Below, one piece after another: positions 1 to 11,430 of a DNA stretch of 64,000 nt. The stretch's first letter is position 1. Each line of letters starts with the position of its first letter. Below the pieces are notes generated by a model. The model ran no database searches. It saw only the letters and a program-made list of their open reading frames with translations, and had not been told where the DNA came from. The stretch is from Phellopilus nigrolimitatus. Its lineage: Eukaryota; Basidiomycota; Agaricomycetes; Hymenochaetales; Hymenochaetaceae. The DNA lies in NCBI GenBank assembly GCA_021029095.1, contig JAJOHG010000005.1, positions 1,116,001 through 1,180,000 on the forward strand, written 5' to 3'. The position numbers were made by a program, and so were the translations under genes.

Positions 1-2751
1 CCCGCTTCCCCCACCGTTGGCGGAAATCCCGGCTAGCGCGGCGCCCGCGCCGTTCACGCCAGCGCGCTCGATGAGCGAGAGCACCTCGGGCAGGCGCTGC
101 ACCTTCTCGACATTTTCGCGTAGGAGGTCGAACTGCGGCACCGCGCCGCGCACCGTCTGCACGAGCTCCGCACGCGTTTCCGCGAGGCGTGCGGAGAGAT
201 CGTCGCGCACCGCGTCGAGCAGCCGCGGGAGCAACGCCGCCACGAGCTCGTCTAAGGATGGCACGTGTGGTGGCGGCGGCGGAATTACGTTACGCTGAAC
301 GAGCGCGTTCACCGCGGCCGTCTCCTCGACGTTCGCGCGGATCTGCGCCTGCATCTCTTCCGCTTTTTTGCGTTCTGAATCTAACAGCGCGCGGACCTGA
401 GACAGGAATCACATGAGATAGCGTATGGAATAGAAAGGAGGAAAAAAGACACAGACTTGCTCCCTCTCCCTTGCTATCTGTTCGCTCTCCGCGATGCGAT
501 TCGCCTTCCATGTATTGAGCTCACTGGACTCGTTAAGCAGTCCGGACACCGTGACCGCCAGTTCAGAGACATCGGTCCCGGTCTGCTCGACGTCCGCCTC
601 GACCTGGAGGAGGCGCCCCGCCTGGTTCGCGTGCACGTCCGCCTCGAACGTGCTGCGCCAGCCCTCGAGCCGCGCGTCGATCACGTTCCCGACCTCCTCG
701 AGCCGGTCGTGCTCCGTCTGCGTGCATAGGTTATCGAGGTCCGCGTAGTTCGTCTCGAGCGCCTCGATACGCCGCGTGAGGCGCACCGCGTCCAGTGTAT
801 CGAGCGCGTCGCTTTGAGGGGGCACGGAGCCAGCAACGACGGTTGACCCGCCGTCACTCGCGTACGCGCCGTCATCGCCGACCTTCCGGCGTTTCGCGCC
901 GCGCGCGGTGTCCGAGTGCTGATCCACGGACGTCACCGACGCCGACGTGGACGCCCCGAGCGCAAGCGATTTGACGAACGCGGTGGTCTCCTTTAGCCGG
1001 AGGTCGATGCGCTGCACTGTCTCGTCAAGGTCGTTGACATCCCTCCTCAGGTCATCGGCCTCTTCCTCCCAGAGTGCGTTGACCCCTCCCCCATCCTCCT
1101 GCCTTACGTCCCCCGCAGGAGGCCTCTTGCGGACGGGCCAGAAGTCCAGCTCGTATATTTTATCCAGGCTGGCGTCCACACGCGTCTTCGCAGCTGCTAC
1201 GAGTTTCTCGGCGGACTGCACGCTTGCGGCCATCTTCTCGCGTACGGCAGCCGGCGCGCCGGCGTTGCGCGGCGCTGCGAGAACGGCGCGCAAGATTTTG
1301 AGGTCTGAGACATGTCGTTTGTAGGCATCACGCGCGCGGACGGCATTGGAGAGCAGTCTGCGCTGTGATCAGCCTTTATGTAAAAAAGTCGGCAAGGAAA
1401 AGAACACGTACTCTATTCGTTTGTCCCAGAGTTTTCGCCGCTCCTCGAGCGAGAGGACCTCCTTTCTAGGTTCGGGCTCCGCGGCCGACGAAAGAAACGA
1501 CGGAAGTACAGGGACAGCGGATGTCGGAGTCACCATCGTGGGCGTCGGCGGGGGCGGCATGGCGTTCTGGTCGAATTGCTGCTGGGAGTCGAAGCTCGCG
1601 GCGGACGCGGCGGAATCCGGCGGGTGGGGCAGGCCCGCGCTGAATGATGAGAGCGCAGAAGACCCGGTGGGCGGCGGGGGCGCGAGCGACGGGAAGCGGT
1701 CCGCGGGCGGCGGCGGCGGAGGAACGGGTGGAGGATAAGGGGGCGTTCGAGCGCCGTCACGAACTTTATTAAAATTTACGTTTCATTCTTGTGCATACAG
1801 TCCAAACCATAAGCAACCAGGGACCTACAATCAGTCGGCTCCCTGCCGAACAAGGGCGTTGAGGGCGTGCGCCGCTCGCCGCCCGACGCGGACAGGGCTG
1901 TACTGCCCATGCGTCGCATGTCGATAGACGGCCTCTGCGTCGGCGTGCGGTCGAAAGACGACTGCGGCAGGTCGCCGCTTGCTGTGCGCCGGCGCTCGCT
2001 GATGTCCATAAGGCTCGCACGGCGAGCCTCGTAGTTGCTCGAGGAGGGGTCGCGCGGCGCCTTCCAGCGCCCTTGGGTACGATCGAGCGTGTGGTCACGA
2101 TCCCTGTCGTAGATTCTGTCTTTGTCCCACCCTCGGTCTCGATCTCGAGACCGGTCCTTCTCGCGGTCGCGGTCTCGCTCCCACTCGCGATCTCTGATAT
2201 CGCTGTGCCTCGCGCGCTCGTAGTCTTCATCTCTCTCCCTGTCCCTTCCTCGCTCTCTGTCCCTGCTGCGATCACGGTCGCGTGCGCTGGACCTGGAGGA
2301 GTCGTGACTGCGCCTGCGGGTGTCAAGAGTATCAGGCTCGATGTTGCCGAAGGAGATGGAGGGGGACATGTGTTCCTCCTTGACGGCGGGCTCGCGCTCC
2401 GGGGTGCGGAGGCGGCTAGCGAGGGACGCAGACGCCCTCGGGGGCGGTGAGGGCGTCGGGGGAACGACGCCAGCTTTGTAGTGGAAGGGTTTGGGGGGAC
2501 TGGAGAAGGGGGCGCGGAGCCAATTGTCGTCGTCGGGGTGGACGAAGTTGCATCTCCCTTCGTTGAAGGAGCAGCCGAGGGCGGCGCGGCCTGTGCGCCC
2601 TTGTTCGAGTTTCTTCGGGTTGACACGAGGCTCGCCGAACTCGTTGAACCACTGCACGACAAATCGTCAAATGAGAGACCGTCGGCGCTGCGGTGAGCAG
2701 ACTGCTCACCATGCATCTTTGGAAACGCTTGAAGGTTTTGGGCGGCGGCAT
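1..2751 (-). CDS. CCCH-like, Arg/Asp-rich, coiled-coil protein; 3' end beyond the window
   Basis: I do not recognise this protein. The first ATG is at 2751, and a 58-nt intron (2652-2709, GTGAGC...GTGCAG) joins the first 14 codons to the next exon. The N-terminus carries a degenerate CCCH-type pattern: a Cys about 30 residues upstream, then CSFNEGRCNFVH (C-x5-C-x3-H). A long run of Arg-Asp/Arg-Glu dipeptides follows, like the RD/SR regions of RNA-processing proteins. Then comes a Pro/Ser-rich stretch, and from about 1300 downward long helical coiled-coil segments. Introns near 1757-1821 and 1359-1414 connect the frames, and another near 417-450 leads into the last exon, which is still open at base 1. 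The start context and the frame continuity across introns are good. RNA binding is inferred only from the CCCH-like motif and RD composition. Confidence 0.7.
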
Positions 2752-3262
2752 CGCGAAATGTTCACGGACGATGTGGAGGGCAAGCTTTGAGAAATTTTGA
2801 CACTGACGGGCTGGGGAGGATCGACGTCCCAGTCTGCTGAGTATGTATTAGCTCCAAATGGGACCACCGCCGACCACAGCGACCACAGCGACACACGCAG
2901 TGCTCAGTACTCGCTGCACAACGAGCTCATTATTTATTTAATTATATTTTCTACTACTCTTGATGTCGAGCGTGTCGCGTCGAGCACGCTGCAAAAATGT
3001 GGTGGCCAAACAAGTTGCCTCGTGCTCTGGTGTGCAAACAAGGAGCAAAAAAGGAATAAATTTATAACGCAGACTTCAACTTGAATTCCTCTCTACCCAA
3101 CTCAACCAGCGACCCCTTCCATCTCCTCCCTCTCCTCATCGTCTCCCGCCCTCCTCCTCGTCGCCCACGCTGTCGGCCACAACCTCCTTCATCACTTACG
3201 CCCGGCCCTCCGTTCCCGCACCCACCTCCATCTCTCCCTCCCACTCCGTCAGCGTCAGGCAC
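2752..3262. promoter_or_regulatory. Divergent intergenic region between the CCCH-like gene and the coiled-coil membrane gene
   Basis: This 511-bp stretch lies between two start codons on opposite strands and should hold both promoters and 5' UTRs. Around 2940-3060 it is A/T-rich. From about 3085 to 3260 it becomes strongly C/T-rich, which is typical of the leader just before a fungal start codon. I see no coding sequence in it. Confidence 0.5.
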
Positions 3263-4599
3263 ATGGCAAACCCTTCTTCCTCTCACCACGACCGCGACAG
3301 GGAGCGCGAGAGGGAGCGCACCGTCCGCGAGCGCTCCCATCACCACCACCGCACCATTTCTTCCACCACCCTCCTCCTTATTCTCTCCCTCGTCCTTGCT
3401 GTCCTCGCGGTCATGCTCTCCCTCCCCTCAACACGCACTCCTGGGTCTTCTTCTGCTCTCAACAACCCCATTGACAGCCTTCGCGACTCTACTACAAACG
3501 GTGCCGGCATATGGGGTAGTTTCTTTAACCCCCGTCGATCTGAGGCTCTCGTCTCCCGTGAGCACTCCGTCGCAAAGCGAGAGTCTGAAGTCGCCCAGCG
3601 CGAGGCAGATATCCTTGCCAATGCTCTTGTCACCTGCGGTCCGCCCTACGCAACGGTCACAGAGGTGGTCGAGAACTACGCCCCGGCTCCACCTGCGCAG
3701 ACGATCTACAAGGAGATCGTCCAGGTTCAGGAGAAGGCCGTTGCAGTTCCAGCTCCAGAAAACAATAATTCTGCGGAGCTCACGCGCCGCATCGAGGAGC
3801 TCATTCAGCGCGAGACAAAGGTCGCTGACCGTGAGAAGGAGATGGGTCGCCGCGAGGAGACCGTCAATAGACGCGAGCACGACGCGCAGCGTCGCGAGTC
3901 GTGGATAATGGAGCAGCTCATGTGCGTTTTGAATCCGGAATTGCTTTTATTTATTTTTGCTTCCGTTAGCTGATCATGAGAATTTCCTTTTTTAGTGCGC
4001 TCGGGAACGACCCGCAAATGATCGAGGAGGAGTACTTCATCGAGCAGCCGCCGCCGGGGCAGAAGCAGCGCAAAGTCAAGGTACCTCTCTCGACCCCTCG
4101 CCGCTCCGAGCTCTGAGACGAAGGAGGGTCGTCAAATCTCCCGTATATACTTATAGCTTTGAACCGCTTCAAACATGTACGGATCGTCCATTTCCTCCTT
4201 CGTCCGGGGCGAGGGACGCGTCTCCTTCCCCTTGTCCGGGCTTCAAACCTTTTCTGACGTTGTCTTTTTGCTTTTGTTTGGCAGGCTCCTCCCCCGGCGT
4301 CCGAAAAAACAGTAACACACACCGAGACACGTTCCATTGCCGTACCAGCGCCACCACCCTCCTCCCCCGTCCCATCGCCCGCTAGTACCCGTCCTGCCGA
4401 ATTCCCGCTGCCTATGTCCTTCACCCCGCCCCCAGAGCCGCCCAGTATCCCCACACGTGTCGTCGAGGTTATTGTTGACGAACCAGATCTGCCCACGGAG
4501 TCTGTGTACTCCGTTGAAGAGGAGGAAGAGGACATCGATGAGGAGACTGTGACAGTCCGGCGGTCCGTACGTCCGTCAGGGCGCAGGCGGCTGTGGTGA
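3263..4599 (+). CDS. Single-pass membrane protein with Arg-Glu heptad coiled coil
   Basis: Three exons: 3263-3921, 3996-4080 and 4285-4599. The second intron is unusually long, 204 nt. The N-terminus is charged and His-rich (residues 1-33), followed by a hydrophobic segment at about 36-54 (LLLILSLVLAVLAVMLSL), which suggests a type II signal anchor. Two blocks of helix follow, with Arg-Glu at exactly seven-residue spacing (RE at 99, 106, 113 and at 183, 190, 197, 204, 211). The C-terminus is Pro-rich, then acidic (EEEEEDIDEE). I do not recognise a named family. The architecture suggests a membrane-anchored, coiled-coil scaffold. Splice joins keep frame (ATT at the first junction), and the stop is TGA at 4597-4599. 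Confidence 0.75.
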
Positions 4600-5347
4600 T
4601 CAGGCAGCTCGATGCTGGCGACGACGATAGACGACGAATGGACCTTGACGATCCCTGCACGGCATGGCAATGGACACTGTTAGCACACGCTATCTATGTA
4701 CTGTGTTTTTGTGTTTGTTTCGGTTTACCTCCCTCCACTTCCTTGCTTTTCCTGCCGCGCACGCATTTATTTTTTTCTGGAATTTTTTCTGGCTGTGCCG
4801 GTCTTTCTTGTTTGCTCCTCGCATCTCCGTCTACCCGCATCTCCTGCCCCCCGAAAACACTCCTGCGAAACCCCTTTCGAGTAGGCTCACCTCATCCTGT
4901 CTGTTGCCTCTTTCTCTACTTTATTCCGCTGATGGATACGACGACTCACGCACACACGCTCACGAAACGTGTATACTACACTCACGGGATAGGACTGGAC
5001 GGCGAAGGGAGCGTGTACCAACGTTACGTACTTTATGTATGTGCGTACGTATATGCTATTGTTCAGCATCGGTGTATGGAATACATTTGTTCTTGAGTTG
5101 GGACAAAACTGCTTGTTCTAGGAAGACCTTTGAGTGAACTTTTTTTTGCCTTGCGGCGACAGCAGGTAAGTATACAAAATGTATCATTGTCGGCAGGGGA
5201 CACCAGAAGGGCATTAGAAAAGTATAAGCGTCGTCTGAGTACATACGGAACATAAGGTAATTCTGAAAAGCATGAAGCAGAGCGTGTCGGTAGGTACATA
5301 TGAGATGAGAAAAGGACAAGCGACGAAAAACGCGCGGCGGCGCGACC
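4600..5347. other. Convergent 3' regions; no gene seen
   Basis: This 748-bp stretch separates two convergent genes. The left part is T-rich, with pyrimidine runs and many short open frames of biased composition. I see no conserved motif, and I interpret it as the 3' UTRs and terminators of both neighbours. Confidence 0.5.
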
Positions 5348-8300
5348 TCAGAGCGCAAGCGTGCTCTGCCCGCGCTCCGGGTCGCCCATGCGGTGGACGC
5401 GCACGGACGGCCCAAAAACCACGTTACTCATGTCCTGCGGCGTGATAAGGATGTACTGCTTGCTGTCCGATGTGTTCGCCGTGTCGATCTAAGGGGTGCG
5501 TGAGTAAAAGTTCGGAGGCGAAAGGAGTGAAATGCGCACCATCATCCTCATGGAGATGCGCCGGTTGACGGCGTCCATGAACACGTCGAACTCGTCTGCG
5601 GAAAAAAAAATCACCAACGTCAACATCGGCGTCTTATCTCAAGGACTCAAAAAAAAGCGCCGGAGCGACGCACCCAGGCAGCGGATCGGGCACCCGATCG
5701 CCTCCCACAGCGCGAGCAGCAGGCAGATCGTCGAGAACGACTTCTCGCCGCCGGAGAGCGACTTCGGGTCCTTGTTGAGGCCCTGCGTCGCGGCCTGGTC
5801 GTCCGTCTGCACCTTGAGCTCGAGCTTCTGTTTCTCGTGGTCGAAGAGCACCTTCCCGAAGTACGCGCGGTTCGCGAGGTGGTACTGGAACTGCAGCTTC
5901 GTGCGCAGCGCGATGTGCCGCCGGAAGTCGTGCCACCGGTTGAGTCGGTAGACGACGGACGACTTGAGGACCTAGGGGATGGTTAGGGATCGGTGCTTTC
6001 CTTTTTTTGAGAAGGGAAAAGACACGCCTTGTTGAGGTTCGACATGTCCTTCAGGTCTCTCTCCGTGTTCCTGTACTTCTGGACAGCGTCGTTCAGAGCG
6101 TCCTCCATTTCTTCGATGGTCGCGCCATTCCTGCGGAAGACGAATTTTTGTAAAATTTGATGTCAAGTGATGAAAGTCTTGCACTCACTCCTTCTGTTGC
6201 TCTTGGAGCGCCCTCTCAACAGACTTCAGCTGACGCTCGATTTCTGCCGGCTTGCGCGGATTGTCGATCCTCTTGCCGTCGCAGAAGTCCTCGGCTTGCT
6301 TCGTCCAGATCTAAGATAAATATTCGTCAGAGAGCATCTCAAAGGCCTGGCGCGGACACTTGTACCTCGTACTCCTCCTGAAGCGCCTGCGTAGCCTTGT
6401 CGAGCTCCTGGACTTTCCTTTGCTCTTCAGCAAGTTTTTTCCGGTAGTACTCGACTTCATGCTGAGCTTTCACGCGCGCATCCGTCGCCCCTAAGATGCG
6501 TGCCTAGGGGAAGTAGTTAGGAATAGGATATTCAAGCAGGTCAGATGGGCTTACTTCCAAGGTAGATTTCTTCTCCGCGAACTCATCACATTGCGCCTTG
6601 ATGCGATTTAGCTCTTGCAGCAGGGGAGGCTGCTCAGCGTCGACTCCCTTCCTACGCGCCTCGAGGTCTCTGAACTGCACAATCGTATTTTCCTTGCTGT
6701 TCTCTTGTTCCTGTATGATTGAAGCGTCAGACTAATAATGAACAGAACGACCGAAGGGCAATGACCTGCAAAGCCTCTTCCAGAGCAGTGATGTTTACAG
6801 GGACATCGTCGTCGTGCTCCTCCCGCAAAGCCCGGAGGTCTTGTTTGAGATTGAAAGTCTTTTGATTCAGAGTCCTTTGATCATTCTGAGAAAAAGAAAA
6901 CGATGTCAGTTGGAATTCGCCATGGCGTCTTCGCACGCACGCGTAATCTCATGATAGCATTTTGCGACTCTCCCATCTCCTTCCTGTATCCCGCGAGTTC
7001 GGCTTGAGCCTCGCGTAATACAAAGTCGGCACGTCTTCCTTTCTCTTGCCATTGTCTATCGTTGTGATAGATGTCAGGAGGAAAGAATCTGCGTATGTAT
7101 TCCATTCCGAAATACTCACCTTTTTTCAACCTCCGGATTTTCATTGGCAAAAAGACGCATTCTCTGATCCTGGGTATTAAGCTTTTGTAGTGGCTGGGAA
7201 TAGTATCCTCCATCGCTACAAAACGCGTTAGAACATTAATGTGAAGCAGTAGTAAAGTTAAGAAATCTTACTTATATACTATCACACGCATGAAATCCGC
7301 GGACCAAGCCGTACCGCCGCCCATCGACTCCGCAAGACGTTCGCCTTCGACACGAGTTACACTTAGGTACGTCCTCTCGATTCTGCTCTGATTGATGAAT
7401 ATGCGCTTCACGTATTCGTTCTTAAACTACGATCTATATAAGCATCTAAAATCTGAACGAACGAATCATCTTGATCCTTACCTCGAGTGCACGCAGAACT
7501 GTGAGTACAGTCTCAGGTGGTTCGCCACTGCTATAATCGAAAAGATCTTCCTCAGCAACGACTATCTGTATGTTGGGACTAGAGGAATATCAGTCTGTTG
7601 CGATTATTCATCCAAAGAATAGAGCCTAACTTTTTGAACTCCACCAAGAGTTGTTTCAGCGCAGTTCGGTCTCGCCCATCTGTCACGGCAAACGATGTCA
7701 TCATGCCACCCAAGGTGCTACGCATGAGATCGGCCCATCGCTGATCGCGTAACGAAACAAACCGTCCAAGAGGCCCTAACGGTTTCCTGCCATGCCATTT
7801 CATGCCTTCTATCTTATGGAGCATTTGTGGCAGGTTGTTGCCAAACGCAGCAATCCTGTCGTTTGCCTGTCGGGCTATCTGATCGATCTGGTTTGCGCAG
7901 TTCTCCATTTCTCCATTTGCATCGTTCCCCTTCCTTTCGGTTTCAGCCATCTTCTTCTTTAAATCTTCTTGCTGGGCTTCATGTCCGCGAATCTGGTCAT
8001 TCAACTGTCTCAGTAAAGTGTCGTGGTCTTCGGCTTCCTTTTTCACTGCGTCTATTCTCCTTTGCCGCTCCTCTCGTACCGCCTGCTTATCTTCTTGCAG
8101 CTTCTTGGTCTCAACCTCGATCTGGGCCTTGAAATCCGCGATTGCTTTATTGGCAGCCTTTATGTCAGCGTTCATCTTGTTCATGTCCGACTGCGTATAG
8201 TCCATTCAATAAGAAATGATCACTCAGAGAGAAAAAAGTATTCGCGCACCTGAAATCCGTGAATCGTCTGCTTGTTGGCTTTCAGCTTGCCATTGAGCTC

Positions 8301-9842
8301 TGTCTTCTGGTTGTCGAGGTTGTCGATATCGCCAAGGTCTGCAAGTTCATTTTCTAAGTTTTGGATATTTTGATTTGCAGTGTCAAATGTAGCCTATCAA
8401 CCTGGGTCATTACAAGAACGGAAAGTGAAGCGTAGTAGTCTTACATTAGCACCGTCCAAGCTCTCTTGAATCTTGGGAATCTTGCGCGACGTTTTTGCCG
8501 TTTCCTCGATCTTTGCTTTCATTTCCTGGAAGGCACATTTACCCTTAAGTAAGTGTCAAGGCAAACAGTGGTAGAATGCCGCACGTCTTCCTTTCCCTGA
8601 ACGTGACTCCACGCCAGCTCTTGCTTCAACTCGCCCGCCTTCGCCTTGGTCTCTATGGCCCTTTTCGCTCCCTTGTATCGTGCTGTGGCGTCTGCTACAG
8701 CCTTCTTCAGATCCGGCAGCACTTCTTTTTTCGTCTCCAAGATTTTATATGTCTTCCCGATGTTCTCAAGACAGGCTTCGTACTCCTCACTGAGTTGCTT
8801 CAGTTGTGTACCCTTTAAAAAGAACTATTGCGACGCCATTAGTTGATAGCTTCGACTATTCGCATTAGAATGCCTACTTCATACTTGTCAGACGGGTGGG
8901 AAGCACTGAGAAATTGACGAGCGGAGTCTGAGAAGATATTAGAACAGCGCAAAGCAGGATTTGCCACAGGATATCTTACCTTGGCTTAGTACATTCATTG
9001 GGTTGTCGACTTGGATGTTCATATGATCGCAAATAGCAGATAGCTCCTCCCTCTTGGAACTAACAGTCCTTCCCTCTTTGCTCTTGATCTTGTAGCTGCT
9101 GCTCCCTTCCTTGGTGAACTTACGGGTGATAATAATCGATTTCCCGTAGACATCTGGCTTGAAAGCATCGTCCCCTTCATTCTTTATAGAGACCGTTACC
9201 TCTGACGAGCTGTACAGATATTAAAACCTTCAGCGATTTCTTTCGATGATTCAAATGGACCGACCTTTGACCCTCTCTGATGAAAGACTTGAGCCCACTA
9301 CCTCTTCCAGTGGTAATCGCTTTTCCACCCAGAGCGATGGTGATTGCTGAAAGCACTGCGCTTTTGCCGCCTACAAATGCCCGTGAGAAACAAAAGACGA
9401 AAAACAGAAGAACGAAAGCATACTTCCGTTATGCCCTACATGCGAATTAAAAGTAAGAACATGACGCGGACGCAGTGGATCTTGGGATTACCGATGATGA
9501 AATTAATTTGAGGACCGAAAGTGAAAGAGAGACGTGGATGGCACATGAACTGGTGCATCTCAAGCGACTGGATGATACCAAGCTCGGCGATTCTCTGAGA
9601 AGCGCATCCGTCTCAGAGGACATATCGTGTCGTGCTATCACAGGGCTTACCCCTTGAAGTTTCGTCTTTGCCTCGATAGAAGCTCTGACTTTGTCCCCAT
9701 ACTTGGCTTCGAACTCCCTCTGTTCTTCAGTCTCTTCCTCCTCCATGCCATCATCATCGACGCGCGCCCGTTTCGAAGGCGTCTCCTCAGCATTTGAAAG
9801 TTCTGGGTCGCTGTCTGCACCCGAAGCTCTGCGTTTTGCCAT
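5348..9842 (-). CDS. SMC6: SMC6, structural maintenance of chromosomes protein 6
   Basis: ATPase subunit of the SMC5/6 complex, which acts in the nucleus in recombination repair and replication-fork maintenance. The start is ATG at 9842, and an acidic N-tail precedes the ATPase head. The Walker A, GHNGSGKS, is assembled across two introns through a 12-nt micro-exon. It is preceded by [13 protein letters not shown] and followed by [14 protein letters not shown]. Long coiled coils flank a hinge around 7630-7850 ([14 protein letters not shown], then [18 protein letters not shown]). The C-terminal head has the signature [20 protein letters not shown] and then a Walker B region entering [11 protein letters not shown]. 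The protein ends ...GQSTLAL. At least a dozen short introns interrupt it. It is divergent from NUR1. Family assignment is firm; individual internal splice sites were not all checked. Confidence 0.95.
9424..9435 (-). other. SMC6: 12-nt micro-exon of SMC6 inside the Walker A motif
   Basis: The exon reads GGCATAACGGAA on the minus strand. It is bounded by an upstream intron (9436-9491, 56 nt, GTAATC...TGTAG) and a downstream intron (9371-9423, 53 nt, GTATGC...TGTAG). Only this exon completes FIIG-HNGS-GKSAV in frame: ATC G|GG CAT AAC GGA A|GC GGC AAA. Without it the P-loop is destroyed. Confidence 0.9.
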
Positions 9843-10005
9843 GGTAAGACACGGGTGAAATGAGTTCGAGGTGTAAGAGTCGAGGATCTCGAGTATGTGT
9901 GACTCGACGCGCCGCGTGACATAATCACGTGCTGCTTGAGCCTCGCGGCGACCGGTGGCCTGTTCATATTCAGAGGACGTTTGCGCTTCACTCATTTTCA
10001 CAGCC
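9843..10005. promoter_or_regulatory. Bidirectional SMC6/NUR1 promoter with CACGTG box
   Basis: Only 163 bp separate the two start codons, so both promoters must overlap. A perfect E-box, CACGTG, lies at 9926-9931, in the context ATCACGTGCT. Fungal bHLH factors of the Cbf1/Pho4 type bind this word; its use here is inferred. Confidence 0.55.
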
Positions 10006-11430
10006 ATGTCCCTTCGACGCTTTGCCCAGTCTAACTCGACTACAGCGGGCTCTCCACGCGTCAAACGTGGCTTCGCAGACATGGGCACCAACGCTCCAGC
10101 CTCACCTCAATCACCCCTTACCACATCGCCAAATGGTCGTGGTAGCCCAAGCTCACCCGCTACACCACGTACCAAAATTACTTATCCAATCTCCCCATTC
10201 AACTCAGAATCTCTCTCGGCGTCGCGTAAGTTCGACTGGGAGGCTGCTCGACTCAGGAAGCCGCCTCCGTATGGTAGTCCACTGCAAGGCGCAAAGATCA
10301 AAGCGATGAGGAAAAGTGAAGCGGGCCTCAAGGGGACTCCGAAGCGTATTGTCAAGAAAAAAACCTGGTACGAAAGGTATGCGAAATCAAAATCGTCTTC
10401 GATGACAGATGATTTTTTGCTAAAAGCGAATAAATTAGAATCACTGCCATTCCGAGCAGAATTATGTTCGAGCTCTCCATGTTTCCTCACAACATACCAT
10501 TGCCGGAATCGAAAAAGAGCGCATGGATACTTGGAGGCTTAATGCACACCATCAACTTTTTCATCCGTATATCGCAGAATCGCAAGGTCGTCGAAGAGGA
10601 ATTACCTTGGGCGGATCTCTATAGCGAAAGCAGAGGCACGAGCTGGTTCGATTGGGTGAGTGTCTATGTAACATTTTCTTCCCAAGCTGTTATGCTAATG
10701 TTGCTTCGCTCTCAGACGACTCCTCTTGCATTCATCCTCATTCTTTCGTCCTTCCTTATCGCTTTCCGCCTCTTCTCACAAATTAAGCTGTACAATCTCC
10801 ACTATCGCAGTGACCCCGTAAATTCTCCCCACGCCACTTTCGTTTCAACCGAACTCGATTTCAGCCCTCTGGAAGCCCCATCCGCGACTTATCGCATCTT
10901 CTGCTGGCTAGGGTATCAATTTTCCGTATCGTGGAGATTCTTGTTCAACTTCAAGCCTCCTGCGCCGCGCACAGTCGATGGCGCGCGGGTCGAGCGCGTG
11001 CAGCAGCTGAGTGTCTGGACACCCGGAGAGCTTGAGATGCACTTGTTCGCAGTGTACTCTCCAGCGCACGCATTTTTATGGATGGCAACCACGGGTTCGA
11101 ACTGGATCGTCATGTTCACGATCATGGCAATTATTGGCATCCAGGTCCGTCCTTTCTTTCTCCTCCTATACATGTAGGCTTTTTTTCATGGTTCCACAAA
11201 CAGACACATCTCCTTACCTTCAGCTACGAAGCATTGCTGAAAGATAAGACAATCATAGCTGCAGAAGTAATGCATGAGTACGATGAAAAGGTAATTTCAT
11301 CGAAATATTTACGTCTCTCATTATTAACCGGCCACTTGCTCAGTATGTAAATCCACGCGTGAATCCGATCCGCGAGGACAAGGCAGTCATGACTCACCAG
11401 GCCGAGGTTGTTGACATGTGGAACGACTAA
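10006..11430 (+). CDS. NUR1: NUR1-like nuclear rim protein (DUF2418)
   Basis: Inner nuclear membrane protein. In yeasts Nur1 partners Heh1/Src1 to tether rDNA or heterochromatin at the nuclear periphery. The start is ATG at 10006; the stop is TAA at 11428-11430. The N-terminal about 120 residues are basic, Ser/Pro-rich and nucleoplasmic in character. Exon 2 follows a GTATGC intron and begins the membrane part (FELSMFPHNIPLPESKKS...). There is a hydrophobic segment LAFILILSSFLIAFRLF after the GTGAGT intron near 10655. The family-defining C-terminal block reads VWTPGELEMHLFAVYSPAHA, then a further membrane segment (MFTIMAIIGI). The last exon ends ...VVDMWND. I assign the family from this C-terminal motif. 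Rim localisation is known for the family, not shown here. Confidence 0.88.

Noticed and set aside
1769..2716. 315-codon frame antisense-shifted within the left-edge gene
   Set aside because: It is the alternative frame of the Arg/Asp-rich exon. The frame beginning just after the 2652-2709 intron carries the CCCH-like motif and joins the downstream exons.
4593..5137. Overlapping open frames of 157-167 codons
   Set aside because: These are T/C-rich 3' UTR sequence. The two frames overlap each other, have no motif, and sit between convergent genes.
11075..11105. GGGTTCGAACTGG resembling a tRNA T-loop
   Set aside because: It encodes TGSNW within the NUR1 C-terminal exon, and no cloverleaf can be drawn around it.
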